Positions 10,143 to 22,345 of a stretch of 64,000 nucleotides of DNA are shown here, one piece after another (position 1 is the stretch's first letter; each line of letters starts with the position of its first letter). The translations under genes were made by a program, and so were the position numbers. Location: assembly GCA_009760885.1 (NCBI GenBank), contig CM019697.1:25744210-25808209 (forward strand), in the 5' to 3' direction. The notes under the pieces were generated by a model. It was not told the origin of the DNA and did no database searches. It was given only the letters and a program-made list of their open reading frames with translations. The stretch is from Achatina immaculata. Lineage: Eukaryota; Mollusca; Gastropoda; Stylommatophora; Achatinidae.

Positions 10143-10372
10143 ATTTATGTGTTTCTCAGCTGTTTTGTTAAGTGTCCAGGTCTCAAAGACATATGTTGCG
10201 ATGGGAAAGATGCATGCCATTAAAAATATTATTTTTGTATTTCTGTCTGCTCCTCTCCACAGATTCTTTAGTTGTTTTACTTTCTGAAGAGCGATAGATG
10301 TCTTTCTTTTCCCTCATTGTATCTCCATTATTAGTTAGTAGTGGTCCAATTTATTCAAAACTCTCCAGCTCT
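10143..10372 (-). mobile_element. LINE A, 5' part (continues after LINE B)
   Basis: Minus strand resumes LINE A with the region coding for ACIVPITTYACETWTLNKTA in the better copy at 58.6 kb, running upstream to the EFWTLLT-like block near 10370. LINE A here is itself 5'-truncated: nothing of the RT palm is present. Confidence 0.85.
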
Positions 10373-10558
10373 CCAGGTCGTAGTAACAATCATAATTTAT
10401 GTATGTCTAAGATTTAGACTGAAGCTTTTGTATCGGATCTTGCGTTTCTCTGGAATATGTTTCTAATACTTCCTACTTGTTACACAGTAGCAGCAGATAC
10501 AGTTCTTGGAACAATTTTATTGTCACTTCAGAGTGGGAAAGGTGAAACAGAAAGTTGG

Positions 10559-11380
10559 AAACCACTGGCTGGGGTGTGCAATAAACAAGTACAGGGGCCA
10601 CTGGCTGGGATGTGGAATAAACAAGTACAGGGACCACTGGCTGGGGTGTGCAATAAACAAGTACAGGGACCACTGGCTGGGATGTGGAATAAACAAGTAC
10701 AGGGACCACTGGCTGGGGTGTGCAATAAACAAGTACAGGGGCCACTGGCTGGGATGTGGAATAAACAAGTACAGGGACCACTGGCTGGGGTGTGCAATAA
10801 ACAAGTACAGGGACCACTGGCTGGGATGTGGAATAAACAAGTGGAGGAACCACTGGCTGGGATGTGCAATAAACAAGTGGAGGAACCACTGGCTGGGATG
10901 TGCAATAAACAAGTGGAGGAACCACTGGCTAGGATGTGTACGAAACAAGTGGAGCCAGCTCTGGCTGTGATGTGCACGAAACAAGTGGAGGAACCACTGG
11001 CTGGGGTGTGCAGGAAATAAGTGGAAGAACCACTGGCTGTGGTGTGCAGGAAATAACTGGAGGAACCACTGGCTGGGGTGTGCAGGAAACAAGTGGAGGA
11101 ACCACTGGCTGGGGTGTGCAGGAAACAAGTGGAGGAACCACTGGCTGGGGTGTGCAGGAAATAACTGGAGGAACCACTGGCTGGGGTGTGCAGGAAATAA
11201 CTGGAGGAACCACTGGCTGGGGCGTGCAGGAAACAAGTGGAGGAACCACTGGCTGGGGTGTGCAAGAAACAAGTGGAGGAACCACTGGCTGGGGTGTGCA
11301 AGAAACAAGTGGAGGAACCACTGGCTGGGGTGTGCAAGAAACAAGTGGAGGGACCACTGGCTGTGGTGTGCAGGAATCAC
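10559..11380. repeat. 36-bp minisatellite, about 23 units, with 72-bp higher-order phase
   Basis: Unit core CCACTGGCTGGGGTGTGC, then AATAAACAAGTACAGGGA or AGGAAACAAGTGGAGGAA. In 10560-10850 two versions alternate (GGTGTGCAATAAAC and GATGTGGAATAAAC), a 72-bp higher-order repeat. Further downstream an AGGAAAC sub-family takes over. Most of the first third carries AATAAA on plus. All six frames stay open over long stretches (up to 285 codons) because 36 is divisible by three. I call no gene. Confidence 0.96.
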
Positions 11381-11469
11381 TTGCTGGGATTAAAAACTGA
11401 AAGATTAATCGTAGGTGCTCTTGTTATACTTGATGCTACCTGGAATAGACTGTCTTTGATGAAACATGT

Positions 11470-12455
11470 GTCAGTCCTCATAACTTAGTGGAGGTGTGTC
11501 CTTTATGAAGATGTATCAGTTCTTACAGGTTAGTGGGAGTGTGTCTTTTATGAAGACGTATCAGTCGCTAGAAGTTTGTGGGAGTGTGTCTTTGATAAAG
11601 ATGTATCAGTCCTTATCAGTTAGTGCAGGTGTGTCTTTATGAAGGTGTAAACGTCCTTACACGTTAGTGGGGGTGTGTCTTTTCTGAGGATATATCAGTC
11701 ACTAGAAATTAATAGGGGTGTGTATTTGATAAAGATATATCAGTCCGTACAAGTTAGTAGGTATCTGCCTTTTATGAAGATGTATCAGTCCTTTTAAGTT
11801 AGTAGAGGCGTGTGTTTTATGATCACGTATCAGGCCTTATAAGTTAGCACGGATGTGTCTTTTATGATGATGTGGTCTTGTTAGTTAGTAGGGGTTCGTC
11901 TTTTATGATGTTATATCAGTTTTTATAAATTAGTAGGGGTGTGCCTTTGATAAAGATTTGCCACTCCTTATAAGTTAGTAGAGGTGTGTCTTTGATAAAG
12001 ATATACCAGTCCTTATAAGTTAGTAGAGGTGTGGCTTTGATAAAGATGTGGCAGCCCTTATAAGTTAGTAGAGGTGTGTCTTTGATAAAGATATACCAGT
12101 CCTTATAAGTTAGTAGAGGTGTGTCTTTGATAAAGATATACCAGTCCTTATAAGTTAGTAGAGGTGTGTCTTTGATAAAGATATACCAGTCCTTATAAGT
12201 TAGTAGAGGTGTGTCTTTGATAAAGATATACCAGTCCTTATAAGTTAGTAGAGGTGTGTCTTTGATAAAGATTTGCCACTCCTTATAAGTTAGTAGAGGT
12301 GTGTCTTTGATAAAGATATACCAGTCCTTATAAGTTAGTAGATATGTGTCTTTGATAAAGATATACCAGTCCTTATAAGTTAGTAGAGGTGTGGCTTTGA
12401 TAAAGATGTGGCAGCCCTTATAAGTTAGTAGGGGTGTGTCTTTGATAAAGACAGG
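11470..12455. repeat. 45-bp tandem repeat, about 22 units
   Basis: Units contain AAGTTAGTAGAGGTGTGTCT and TTGATAAAGATATACCAGTC. The upstream half is diverged; the downstream half (12000-12440) is homogeneous. A minus frame (12611-11916) shows a 15-residue repeat, DTPLLTYKDWYIFIK, which reflects the period only. Confidence 0.95.
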
Positions 12456-12532
12456 TTGATGGAGGAACAGATCTAAAGTATTCGAAGAACAGAGAATAAC
12501 ACTGAGAATCAGTAAACAACCACTCATCTTTC

Positions 12533-12730
12533 CACACACACACAAATCCATCCAGGCCTTCACCATCACATCCACACAACCACAAACCCTTTTACACGAC
12601 AATCCACCCATTCATCCTCACAACCACTGTCACATCCACACCACCTTCACATCCACACTACCACGTTCACATCCACACCACTTTCACATCAACGCAACCA
12701 CTTTCACATCCACACAACCACAAACCCTTC
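12533..12730. repeat. degenerate CACATCCACAC-rich repeat
   Basis: Loose repetition of TTCACATCCACACNACC after a short CA run. No clean period. Confidence 0.75.
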
Positions 12731-13599
12731 AACACCCCTCCCCTCCCAGTACCCATGTTCTTGTTTGAAAATATTTTACCAGAAACGAGTTTTCTTAGAA
12801 ACGGGCCCGAATGACAAAATTATCTCATTTCCATTCTTGCAGAACATCGCTGTGGATAGAGGGCGTGTTAATCTAAACAGGAAATGAGACCATGGGTCAG
12901 TCAACAAATGATACTAGTCCATCAGCCAACCAGTATATGATGTAGATGCTCAGCAAACAGTTGAAACTTTTCGCTAAGTTGTATTTCGTTTTTTCAACAA
13001 AATATCTGGTGAAAGTTTTTTTTTTCTGACAACTTATGACAACAAACAAACGTAGCAAGTGACGGAGACGGAATTTGTGTGTGTGTGTGTGGATTTCACT
13101 TTATCGTTTGAGGATTACAAATTGGATTGTTAAGCTCTAGGAGAGTGGGACAGTGTCCCAGAAACGAGGTAAGGAGTGGGTTTGACTCTCGCTTATCAAA
13201 GTCTAAAAGAATGATTAGTCTCTCCAGGTCCAATCTGTCAGGGACATCCCATTTCTAAAGGTCATTTTTTATACATAAACTGCCCTTGTCAATTACTCAC
13301 TTTTTTTTTAAAATTTCCGTTTCTCTTCTGCGCTTATTTAAAAAGATTTCTCATGGGAAAGATTTTGTCCCTGTTTGAAACTATAGAAATGTTTAGTATG
13401 TTTATTTATAGAAAGTATAACAACGACAGTAACAAGTTTCCCCAGGCTGAAGATGGACAACTATTAACAAACTTTTCCGTGTACGACTGTAACAAGAAAC
13501 TAAGTTCTTATGATGAGTTTGTTTTCCTCTTTTAAAATGTTTAGTCAGAGTTTGGATGATCATTTCCTTTTTCTCTGTCGGGTTAGGTCATTTGTTTGA
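12731..13599. other. unassigned unique region
   Basis: Contains a short (GT)n at about 13076-13092 and no recognisable gene. A 60-codon frame at 13353-13535 on plus has no motif. Confidence 0.4.
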
Positions 13600-13915
13600 A
13601 TTCTTTCCATCTGCCTGTCTTTCTGTCCGTCTTTCTTTCTGCGTGTCTTTCTGTCTGTATGTCTTTCTGTGTGTCTTTGTGTCTGTCTGCTGTCTTTCTG
13701 TCTGTCTGTCTTTCTGTCTGTCTGCCTGTCTTTCTGTCTGTGTCTTTCAGTCCGTCTGTCTTTCTGTCTGCCTGTCTTTCTTTCTTTCTGTCTGTCTGCC
13801 TGTCCTTGTGTCTGTCTGTATGTCTTTCTGTCTGTCTTTCTGTCTGTGTGTCTTTCTGTTTGTCTGTCTTTCTGTCTGTCTGTCTGTCTTTATATGTGTC
13901 TGAATGTCTGTCTAG
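13600..13915. repeat. CTGT/CTTT tetranucleotide-rich array
   Basis: Imperfect mixture of TCTG, TCTT and CCTG tetramers over about 315 bp. The plus frames rich in FLSVCLS are artefacts of it. Confidence 0.93.
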
Positions 13916-14272
13916 TTTAACTCCTCATCCTCTTGCTACTGTTATAATTCCCTAGCTCACTCCCCGTCCACCTCATCCACTCATCCCTTTTCGTCCTTCC
14001 ATCATACCCCACTCCACTAGAAGCTCCATGAAACATCTCCCCTATCTGTAGCATCCTCTCTTGTACTCGGACATCCCCCCTCCTTCTCCCCGACCCTCTC
14101 CGTCTTCTCCCATATTCATGGTTTGATAAATCTACAAACCTCGGAAAATTATGATAAACATGAAAAAAAAAACAGCGATGGCCCAGGTCACACTGACATA
14201 TCTAAAAATAGCAACACTTGCAGGACGGGTTCAGCCTATTGTTGTTTAATGTTAAGGGAAAAAAAAAGATAA
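13916..14272. other. unassigned spacer, C-rich then A-rich
   Basis: Pyrimidine-rich first half, with an A run near 14165. No gene recognised. Confidence 0.4.
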
Positions 14273-14536
14273 AATCCCCTATCTCCACGCCATTAAGTCA
14301 TATTGGGGATAAGGTGATAGGCCCGTATTTTCCATGACCTTCGACACAAGAAAGTGTGATGTGGTCAGTATCACGCCTGGCCGCTTTACCTTCCAGATTT
14401 CTCTGGTAGCTATTTTTAGAGGCTGGGTCCACCCCGGGCCTTTTTGGTGTTTACCAGAAAAATCCCACCGCTGGGACTGAACCCGGTACCACCGGATTAG
14501 TAAGCCGAGCGCCTAACCACTCAGCCAACCAGGCCG
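14273..14536 (-). mobile_element. tRNA-derived SINE, copy 2 (fuller)
   Basis: On minus the head at 14536-14463 reads GGCCTGGTTGGCTGAGTGGT...GGTACCGGGTTCAGTCCCAG, with A and B boxes in tRNA spacing. A body of about 190 bp follows, containing GGCCCGGGGTGGACCCAGCC and, at the far end, GCCTATCACCTTATCCCC. It shares both head and terminal body with copy 1 but retains the middle section that copy 1 has lost. A complete family consensus is not available from two copies. Confidence 0.8.
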
Positions 14537-14605
14537 CCGAAATCTTGTTAAGAATTCTAAGAAATATAACAAGCTGATGACAATGAAGAAGACATGGCTG
14601 CAAAG

Positions 14606-14668
14606 AACCTGGTAAATTTCCCATACTTCACAAACCTGGTAAATTTCCCATACTTCACAAACCTGGTA
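14606..14668. repeat. 27-bp repeat, about 2.3 units
   Basis: CAAACCTGGTAAATTTCCCA plus TACTTCA repeated, the last unit partial. Confidence 0.85.
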
Positions 14669-14765
14669 TTTTCACATGAAACCCGGTACAGATCATTGTG
14701 GGCAGACTGAGTCACATCTTTGTGTGGGTGAAAGTTTGACTTGTTCTTGTCTGCTGTCAATTAGG

Positions 14766-15238
14766 ACACTGTCTCATGTACGAAATTCTCACTATGGACA
14801 CTGTCTCATGTACGAACTTCTCAACATGGACACTGTCTCATGTACGAACTTCTCACCATGGACACTGTCTCATGTACGAACCTCTCAACATGGACACTGT
14901 CTCATGTACGAACTTCTCACCATGGACACTGTCTCATGTATGAACCTCTCAACATGGACACTGTCTCATGTACGAACTTCTCACCATGGACACTGTCTCA
15001 TGTATGAACCTCTCAACATGGACACTGTCTCATACACGAACCTCTCAACATGGAGACTATATGCACGAACCTCTCAACATGGACACTGTCTCATGTATGA
15101 ACCTCTCAACATGGACACTGTCTCATGTACGAACTTCTCACCATGGACACTGTCTCATGTACGAACCTCTCAACATGGACACTGTCTCATACACGAACCT
15201 CTCAACATGGAGACTATATGCACGAACCTCTCAACGTG
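14766..15238. repeat. 32-bp tandem repeat, about 15 units, higher-order blocks
   Basis: Units contain CATGGACACTGTCTCATGTA and CGAACCTCTCAA, or ...CTTCTCAC. The two types alternate over parts of the array, and a marked variant pair (CATACACGAACC followed by GAGACTATATGCACGAACC) occurs at about 15030-15075 and again at 15188-15232. A multi-unit block was therefore duplicated. Confidence 0.95.
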
Positions 15239-15431
15239 AGCATTGCCTGACGAACGAACGAACACTTTTTTCCGTCAAGGGCCCTAACTTTCATAAGACA
15301 GTTTTGTGGGCCCCGTCATCTCCTCGTTTTCCAGATAGTCTCATAATTTAAATGAAGTTTCTTCTCTTTTTGTTTTAATAACATACATAATAAATTGCTA
15401 CTGTTGCATTGACTGGAGCAGTTCGTAGTCG

Positions 15432-16168
15432 GCCAATAGCCCACTCCTTGTCTACCCTTTGTGCCTGTAAATCTGTCTGTATAACCCACTCTCTTGTCTA
15501 CCCCTTGTGCTTGTAAATCAGTCTGTATAACCCACTCCCTTGTCTACCCCTTGTGCTTGTAAATCTGTCTGTATAACCCACTCTCTTGTCTACCCCCTGT
15601 GCCTGTAAATCTGTCTGTATAACCCACTCTCTTGTCTACCCCCTGTGCCTGTAAATCTGTCTGTATAACCCACTCTCTTGTCTACCCCCTGTGCCTGTAA
15701 ATCTATCTGTATAACCCACTCTCTTGTCTACCCCCTGTGCCTGTAAATCTGTCTGTATAACCCACTCTCTTGTCTACCCCCTGTGCCTGTAAATCTCTGT
15801 ATAACCCACTCTCTTGTCTACCCCCTGTGCCTGTAAATCTGTCTGTATAACCCACTCTCTTGTCTACCCCCTGTGCCTGTAAATCTATCTGTATACCCCA
15901 CTCTCTTGTCTACCCCCTGTGCCTGTAAATCTATCTGTATAACCCACTCTCTTGTCTACCCCCTGTGCCTGTAAATCTGTCTGTATAACCCACTCTCTTG
16001 TCTACCCCCTGTGCCTGTAAATCTATCTGTATAACCCACTCTCTTGTCTACCCCCTGTGCCTGTAAATCTGTCTGTATAACCCACTCTCTTGTCTACCCT
16101 CTGTGCCTGTAAATCTGTCTGTATAACCCACTCTCTTGTCTACCCTCTGTGCCTGTAAATCTGTCTGT
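15432..16168. repeat. 46-bp tandem repeat, about 16 units
   Basis: Units contain CCCACTCTCTTGTCTACCCC and TGTGCCTGTAAATCTGTCTG. Very homogeneous, with single C/T and G/A variants shared between neighbouring units. Confidence 0.96.
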
Positions 16169-18489
16169 GTTGTGTACCATATAAAAGTTGAACTTCGTGT
16201 AGTGTTTGAGATGTATGGCCTCGCCGCTACTGGTCAACAGAGAACAGAAAAAGCTACAAATAAAAACCAGACAAATGATGGATGGATAAGAACAGCGAGG
16301 GTGGAGCTCGAATCTTCCGGCGCAGTGGATAGAGTGAAATAGAAAACATTAGTCAGGGAAGGAGTTTGTTCAATGTTTAAATCAAAATCCCTGGAAATAC
16401 GTAAGAATGACGATCAGGAGAAGGAAGAGGAAAAATAAATAAGTGTGTGACAAGAAGAGAAACAGGCCCACGTGATTGTGTATTATTTAGTACATCTACT
16501 GAGTCTTGGAATTCCTCCTGGCTAAATTTAGACGAAACCGTCTCTTCGAGGAAATCCGTAACTCCTGTAAAATAGTCAGTTCCAAGATTCTATTTATAGA
16601 CACGATACCCTCACTTATCTATTTATAGGTTACGGGTTCAAGTAAGATTTCCCTACGTCTTATGTTGTATGTTGGAGTACAGGAAATATAAGTTCAGATA
16701 CCGTAATAAAATGACGTGATTTTCCTGTCAAAAGTTGATAAAAATATTGTATTCTGGAATATAAAGCATTTATTTTGGATAAAGAGATATAACCGACGTG
16801 ACGAGTTTAAGCTGACCTGGATTTTGTCAGACATTACAGATTAATCTAATCTTGTATTCTTGTCTTTGCTTATGAAGAAGTTTATTGTAAAAGTTCCCAG
16901 AATTATTTTTCTAAGGTTATTATTTCTTATTCTTTTTTTTTTAAATTCTACTTCGGTTTATAGGGTCTGTATGGAAAAAACTTGCCAATGTGGGTTGCTT
17001 TCTTTTTTGTCTGAAAATCGGATTTATTTATGGATATATACAAAAGATTATCATTATTTAAGTCGCATGAAAGAGGAGTAGGGCGCTGGATACGATCTGG
17101 GCGGGGGGGGGGGGGGGGGGGCGGGGGTCGAGTGGGCGAACTGAAGTAACAGGAAAAAAGAATTTTCTGTAATTACTGCTGAGCTTCCTGGTAGTAAGAA
17201 AAGAGAGAAGATGAGGAAACTTTTGATGGTGGCAGAAATAACATTTACAAAGCATCAAAGTGTTGTTTGTGTCCACAGATTTATGGCTACATCAATGGCA
17301 AAAGGTTGTGGCAGATTTCAAACCAGAATGTGATATATTTATATTGTTCTCATCCATTCATCATTATCAGACAAGATGGAATAAGTAATGAGGAGAAATG
17401 ATGAAGAAATAACAACTCGTCAACATCTCACCGACAAAATTTTGACTGTTAGGAATTTTTGTTGTTCTTTAGCGAAATTTGATTTTACTTTTTAAATTTC
17501 TAAATTACTTCCTTTGCTGTACTCACAGTATTGCAGAATTATTTGTATTAACAATAACAAGTACATCCACAGTAGTTAAAGGACATCTTATGTGTATGTA
17601 CATACATAATTACAGCAACAAATAAAAATATTCAAGAAAAATACGAAATAATTCTTTTTTTTTTTAAACTTTCTGTTTCTATTTAGAGTTAAAGTGCCAG
17701 TTATATATTTCGTTTCGTGGCAGAAATAAGTTCCCACTTTTCAAGAAGTGAAACCAACTTTGTGTACGAGATCTGAGCCGCCCACAGCGCGTCCAAACTT
17801 GACTTCTACCATTGGTCTCTAGTCGCGCACAGAAACAAGTAAAACCAGTTGCTCCTGAAGTTTTTTAAGACGCAAAGTGCGATAAAAGAAACAGCAGAGA
17901 TCAGATATCATCAATGTTCTGAAAAGCTTCCACGATCTATGTCGTAGAAACACTCTTGTCTGGGTAAGTATGCAAGAACTGTAATCGAAATACCTTGTGT
18001 TTTGTGTGACTAACTCTGAGGGCGTCTGTCTCTCATGGCCGACTTCCCTTCCGGCAGGCAAGTGTGAAACTCGCTCACCATCCTATCAACAATTATCAAT
18101 TTGATTTTTATCGTGAAAAGGTATTCAGTATTTGAAAATAAGCGTTGCCAACACTCACAGTCGACAAGTATCTCAGTTTAACTGGAACTTGACAAATTCA
18201 GTAACTGACAGCTGGTAGAAACATCAGATGACTGACAGTTGATACATCTGATGACTGACATCTGTAGTTTCTTGTGTCTAAATTTTCCTGTCTGCGTGAA
18301 ATTGTAGCACAAAGTAACCTGCGTTACTGATCACAAAGAGCTTCACAGACTTCAAGAACTAATACACAAAATATAAAAAAGAAATAATTAATTTCATTCT
18401 CAATAACAAAAGAAATGATTGTACCTACGAAATATGTAGATTATTTTTCGGTGACTAAAGTTACTTTCTTTTTTTGTGAAGCGTAAGTA
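16169..18489. other. unassigned unique region
   Basis: About 2.3 kb without array or recognised gene. It holds a poly-G tract at 17100-17127 on plus and AT-rich stretches. Short frames (16860-17081 plus, 17819-18061 minus) show no motif. Confidence 0.45.
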
Positions 18490-18613
18490 AAATTTTCTGT
18501 TCAGATTTAAGAAAAGTAGAAATTTTCTGTTCAGATTTAAGAAAAGTAGAAATTTTCTGTTCAGATTTAAGAAAAGTAGAAATTTTCTGTTCAGATTTAA
18601 GAAAAGTAGAAAT
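18490..18613. repeat. 30-bp tandem repeat, 4.1 units
   Basis: AATTTTCTGTTCAGATTTAA plus GAAAAGTAGA, essentially perfect copies, so it is recent. Confidence 0.96.
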
Positions 18614-18776
18614 TAGTCAAGAAAACGCGCTACCTGAAGATAACACGGCGGACCATGGAGACTAAGATAATGCTGACTTGAATAGAAAAAAAGCATTCAA
18701 AAATTAATTAAAGAAATAAATGTTACAAAACTGCTGATCATATCTAACCTGGCATGGGAAACAAGAACACATATTC

Positions 18777-18944
18777 TCACAGGCTGTCAGTTAATATAGT
18801 CTGACAGGCTGTCAGTTAATATAGTCTGACAGGCTGTCAGTTAATATAGTCTGACAGTCTGTCAGTAAATATAGTCTGACAGGCTGTCAGTTAATATAGT
18901 CTCACAGGCTGTCAGTTAATACAGTCTCACAGGCTGTCAGTTAT
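18777..18944. repeat. 25-bp tandem repeat, about 6.7 units
   Basis: ACAGGCTGTCAGTTAATATA plus GTCTG with few changes. Confidence 0.96.
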
Positions 18945-19239
18945 GTGCGCCCCTCTGTTTGTGCCTCATTTTTAAGAAACAGAAGCAACTAATCAAAACT
19001 TAACTTGATTTTTGCGAATTGCTCTCTCTAATGCCCTTTAGCTCCTGAATTAATTTACATCCTCTAGCAGAAATCATTTTGGTGAGAAATGTTGATAGAA
19101 AGAAACTGAAAGGAACTTACTCTATAATTTAGAAATATAGGCTGAGTTAGAAATGTGCTAGTTGTTATTTTACTTAGACTTTGCCTAAATCTCGCTCTGA
19201 GCTTTAAAAAATTGATAGAAATGTGCTAGATATAGTTAC

Positions 19240-19372
19240 AATGCTAGATCTACCTACAGCGCTAATTCTACCTACAGCGCTAGATCTACCTATACCACTA
19301 GATCTACCTACAGTGCTAGATCTACCTACAGCGCTAGATCTACCTACAGTGCTAGATCTACCTACAGCGCTA
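19240..19372. repeat. 18-bp tandem repeat, about 7 units
   Basis: GCTAGATCTACCTACAGT/C units containing BglII-like AGATCT. Frames on both strands stay open and are incidental. Confidence 0.95.
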
Positions 19373-19436
19373 TGTTTGTTTTGGGGTGAAAGTGTGTCGG
19401 GAACAAGAAGCGCCATGTTCTGCACCTGCTGAAATG

Positions 19437-19648
19437 CTTCTAATATTTCTGGTTAAAGTAAGAGTCTGGTTACAAATGTTTCTAATATTTCTGATTAACG
19501 TAAGAGTCTGGCTATAAATGTTTCTAATATTTCTGGTTAAAGTAAGAATCTGGTTATAAATGTTTCTAATATTTCTGGTTAAAGTAAGAGTCTGGTTATA
19601 AATGTTTCTAATATTTCTGGTTAAAGTAAGAGTCTGGTTATAAATGTC
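19437..19648. repeat. 42-bp tandem repeat, about 5 units
   Basis: TGTTTCTAATATTTCTGGTT followed by AAAGTAAGAGTCTGGTTATA. High identity. Confidence 0.96.
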
Positions 19649-20637
19649 ATAAAACTTGAGGTGCCAGGGCAGATAGTGACATTATTAGATTCTATGTTCT
19701 GGTTATTTTCCATGTGGTTTTTCTTGTTGCTCGTGTAGCCGAATATTTATTTACCCTCCATTTTTCTGTCAGTTCCTGGTTTCTAAAATATTTTTTTTCA
19801 CAATTCTGATGTCGTCTGTGAAGAATTATCTGCAGGCAGGGTGAAGAAAGAATCACATTGCTGGTGGATGGTTTCACATTTTACAAGTTTCACTTTTCTT
19901 CTTCTTTTTCTGCGACTCATGACGGAGTATATTTTTTTTTTTAACTGTGAAATGTTTAAAATATACTTGCTTTTTCAGTATCTGCTAGTTTAAAAGAGTA
20001 CACATGTTATTTTATTAATTGTGACATTATTAAAATATACTCCCATTATTTCTGTAATTATGGTATATTAAAAAAATAATTTTCATTGATTATGAGATTG
20101 ATATGAAAAGAAAAAATCTATTTTTTTCTAACACTTTTTAACCAGCATATCTATTCTGGCATAATTACGACATAAAACCTACAGCTGTATGTCTGTCACT
20201 AATTTTAAAACACACCAAATTTAATATAGCATTGAGTTCATATCAGAGTTTAAGAGTAAACTAGATACTAATGTTCATATGTTATATATGCTTTTTTTCA
20301 CTAATTTATTAATACATTTTTTTCAGTGCAGTAACTTGACACTATCAAGTACTATTCTTTTATTTTCATTTTTTAGCAAATAAATTTGGACGTTAGCTTT
20401 TTTTTTTGTCAATAGGATATTGTTTAGTGAAATAAAACATTATATTCTCAGTTGCCATAAACAAGAACACCGCGTGTAAAATTTATGTTTATATTTTCTA
20501 AGAGTTAATAATTTGTGGAATTGTAATCGTTTGATGTCAACATTTACACAAACATATTTGCCTTCCTGAACATTTTACATCTTCAAATTAATTTCGAAAA
20601 ATGCATAGTTTTTTTTTTCTACCTAAAAGTATCAAAC
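19649..20637. other. unassigned AT-rich region
   Basis: About 1 kb of AT-rich sequence with no gene recognised. Its last 13 bases are the left target duplication of the next element. Confidence 0.4.
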
Positions 20638-21227
20638 CTAATAATGGAGATAAATGAGGGAAATTAAAAGGAGGTCGTCTATCGTTATTTAGAAATTAAA
20701 ACAACTAAAGAATCTGTGGAGAGGAGCAAACAGAAATACAAAAATAAGATTTTTAAGGGCATGCATCTTTCCCATCGCAACATATGCCTGTGAGACCTGG
20801 ACACTTAACAAAACAGCCGAGAAATACATAAATGACTTTGAATATAAATGCTACAGAAGAGTCCTTCAAATATCATGGACACAAACAAAAATAGCAAGGG
20901 CTAGAAAAGAGGATTAAACAGGCAAAACTTAAATATTTTCTACAAATTAAACATCATGGGAATTCATTGAAGACCGTCTTGGAAGAATACATAATGGGAA
21001 AAAGAAAGAGAGGAAGACCAAAGCGAAGATGGCTGCAAGATTTCGTTGATGATCTGCGAATAGACGCATCAGCAGCAGGCCATCTTGCTCACAACCGAGA
21101 GGCCTACATGAGAGCTGTTAGGGTGGCAAAGTTCTGCAAGGAACATGGAAATGACTGACTGCCTGAGAGGCCTACATGAGAGCTGTTAGGGAGGAAAGTT
21201 CCGCAGGGACATGAAAATGAATGAATG
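20638..21227 (+). pseudogene. LINE A copy 2 with a doubled 3' end
   Basis: Plus-strand LINE A C-terminus, 5'-truncated. The last part is open (20967-21158): MGKRKRGRPKRRW, DASAAGHLAHNREAY and a KFCKEHGND end. Upstream frames are broken. Perfect 13-bp target duplications AAAAGTATCAAAC lie at 20625-20637 and 21228-21240. Unusually, the final 63-68 bp occurs twice: 21097-21164 ends in (TGAC)n, then 21165-21227 repeats it and ends in (TGAA)n. Both tail types are found singly in other copies in this window. Confidence 0.9.
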
Positions 21228-21240
21228 AAAAGTATCAAAC

Positions 21241-21794
21241 TATGTCCGCATCCTGCACGTACGTGACACTCTGCAAGACGTAAATGACAAACTGCAACAC
21301 AAACATGACAACCTGCAGCATGTACGTGACAATTTAGGGACGAACTTCTTCTGTCAGATCAACAGCAAATATAAAATTAGAACTTACAATAAAATAAAAC
21401 GAAATAAACCAAGAAACGATCACATACAATGATAACAAGATTAATGGAACAACAGAAATAACTGACAATAAAGAAGTTGAAAAATAAACAGTAAAACACA
21501 GAGGAATGAGAGGAAAAAAGGCAAAAGCGAAATCATCTACACAACGGTTATCAGTGTGTTGAAAAAAATATTTTATTTCAAACCAGTTACAAAAGTTTCT
21601 GTGACAAGTTATATATATATATATAATTTGCAAAAAATATGTATTGCATAAAGTTTTTCATATTTTATTTCGTAAAGGTTTTATGGCGTTTTGTAAGAAA
21701 AAATTGCAATACTCCATTATGTTAAATTAAGAGTACAACAGTTTTATTTTCACACAAGTCACTGTCGGCGCGTTTATTATGTTTCCCATCTTTC
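21241..21794. other. unassigned AT-rich spacer
   Basis: Contains loosely repeated GACACTCTGCAAGACG / GACAACCTGCAGCATG sentences at 21265-21330 and a short (TA)n at 21612-21624. No gene. Confidence 0.4.
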
Positions 21795-22345
21795 ATGCGT
21801 ATTATAATCATTATTGTTTGAATCATATTTATACACTCATTACTACTTTAATCACATTTTTACAAGCATTACTGTTTTAATAACATTTTATGCAACAATT
21901 ACTATTTTAATCACATATTATACAATCTTTACTATTTCCATTACATTTATACAACCATTACTATTTTAATCATATTTTATATAATCATTATCACATTTTT
22001 TATCATCTTTATATTTTCATCACATTTTATAGAACCTTTACTATTGTAATCACATTTTATGCAACCTTTAATCACATTTTATATAATCATTACTATTTTA
22101 ATCATATTTTATACAATCTTTACTAGTTTAATGACATTTTATACAACCTTTACTATTTTAATCACATTGTATATAATCTTTACTATTTAATCACATTTTA
22201 TACAGTCATTACTATTTAATCACATTTTACACAATCCTTACTATTCACATTTTTTACAACCTTTACTATTTTAACACCATGTTATGCAATCATTACTACT
22301 TTAATCACATTTTATACAATCTTTTATATTTTATTTTAACTTAAA
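21795..22345. repeat. degenerate about 31-bp repeat, ATCACATTTTATACAAT-rich
   Basis: Some 17 diverged units built on AATCACATTTTATACAATC and TTTACTATTTT. Indels make the period irregular, suggesting an old array. Confidence 0.85.

Noticed and set aside
10457..11400. Overlapping long frames on both strands of the 36-bp array
   Set aside because: Period divisible by three with no stop codon keeps most frames open. No frame has better features than the others.
13556..13955. Hydrophobic FLSVCLS frames as a membrane protein
   Set aside because: Produced by the TCTG/TCTT simple repeat.
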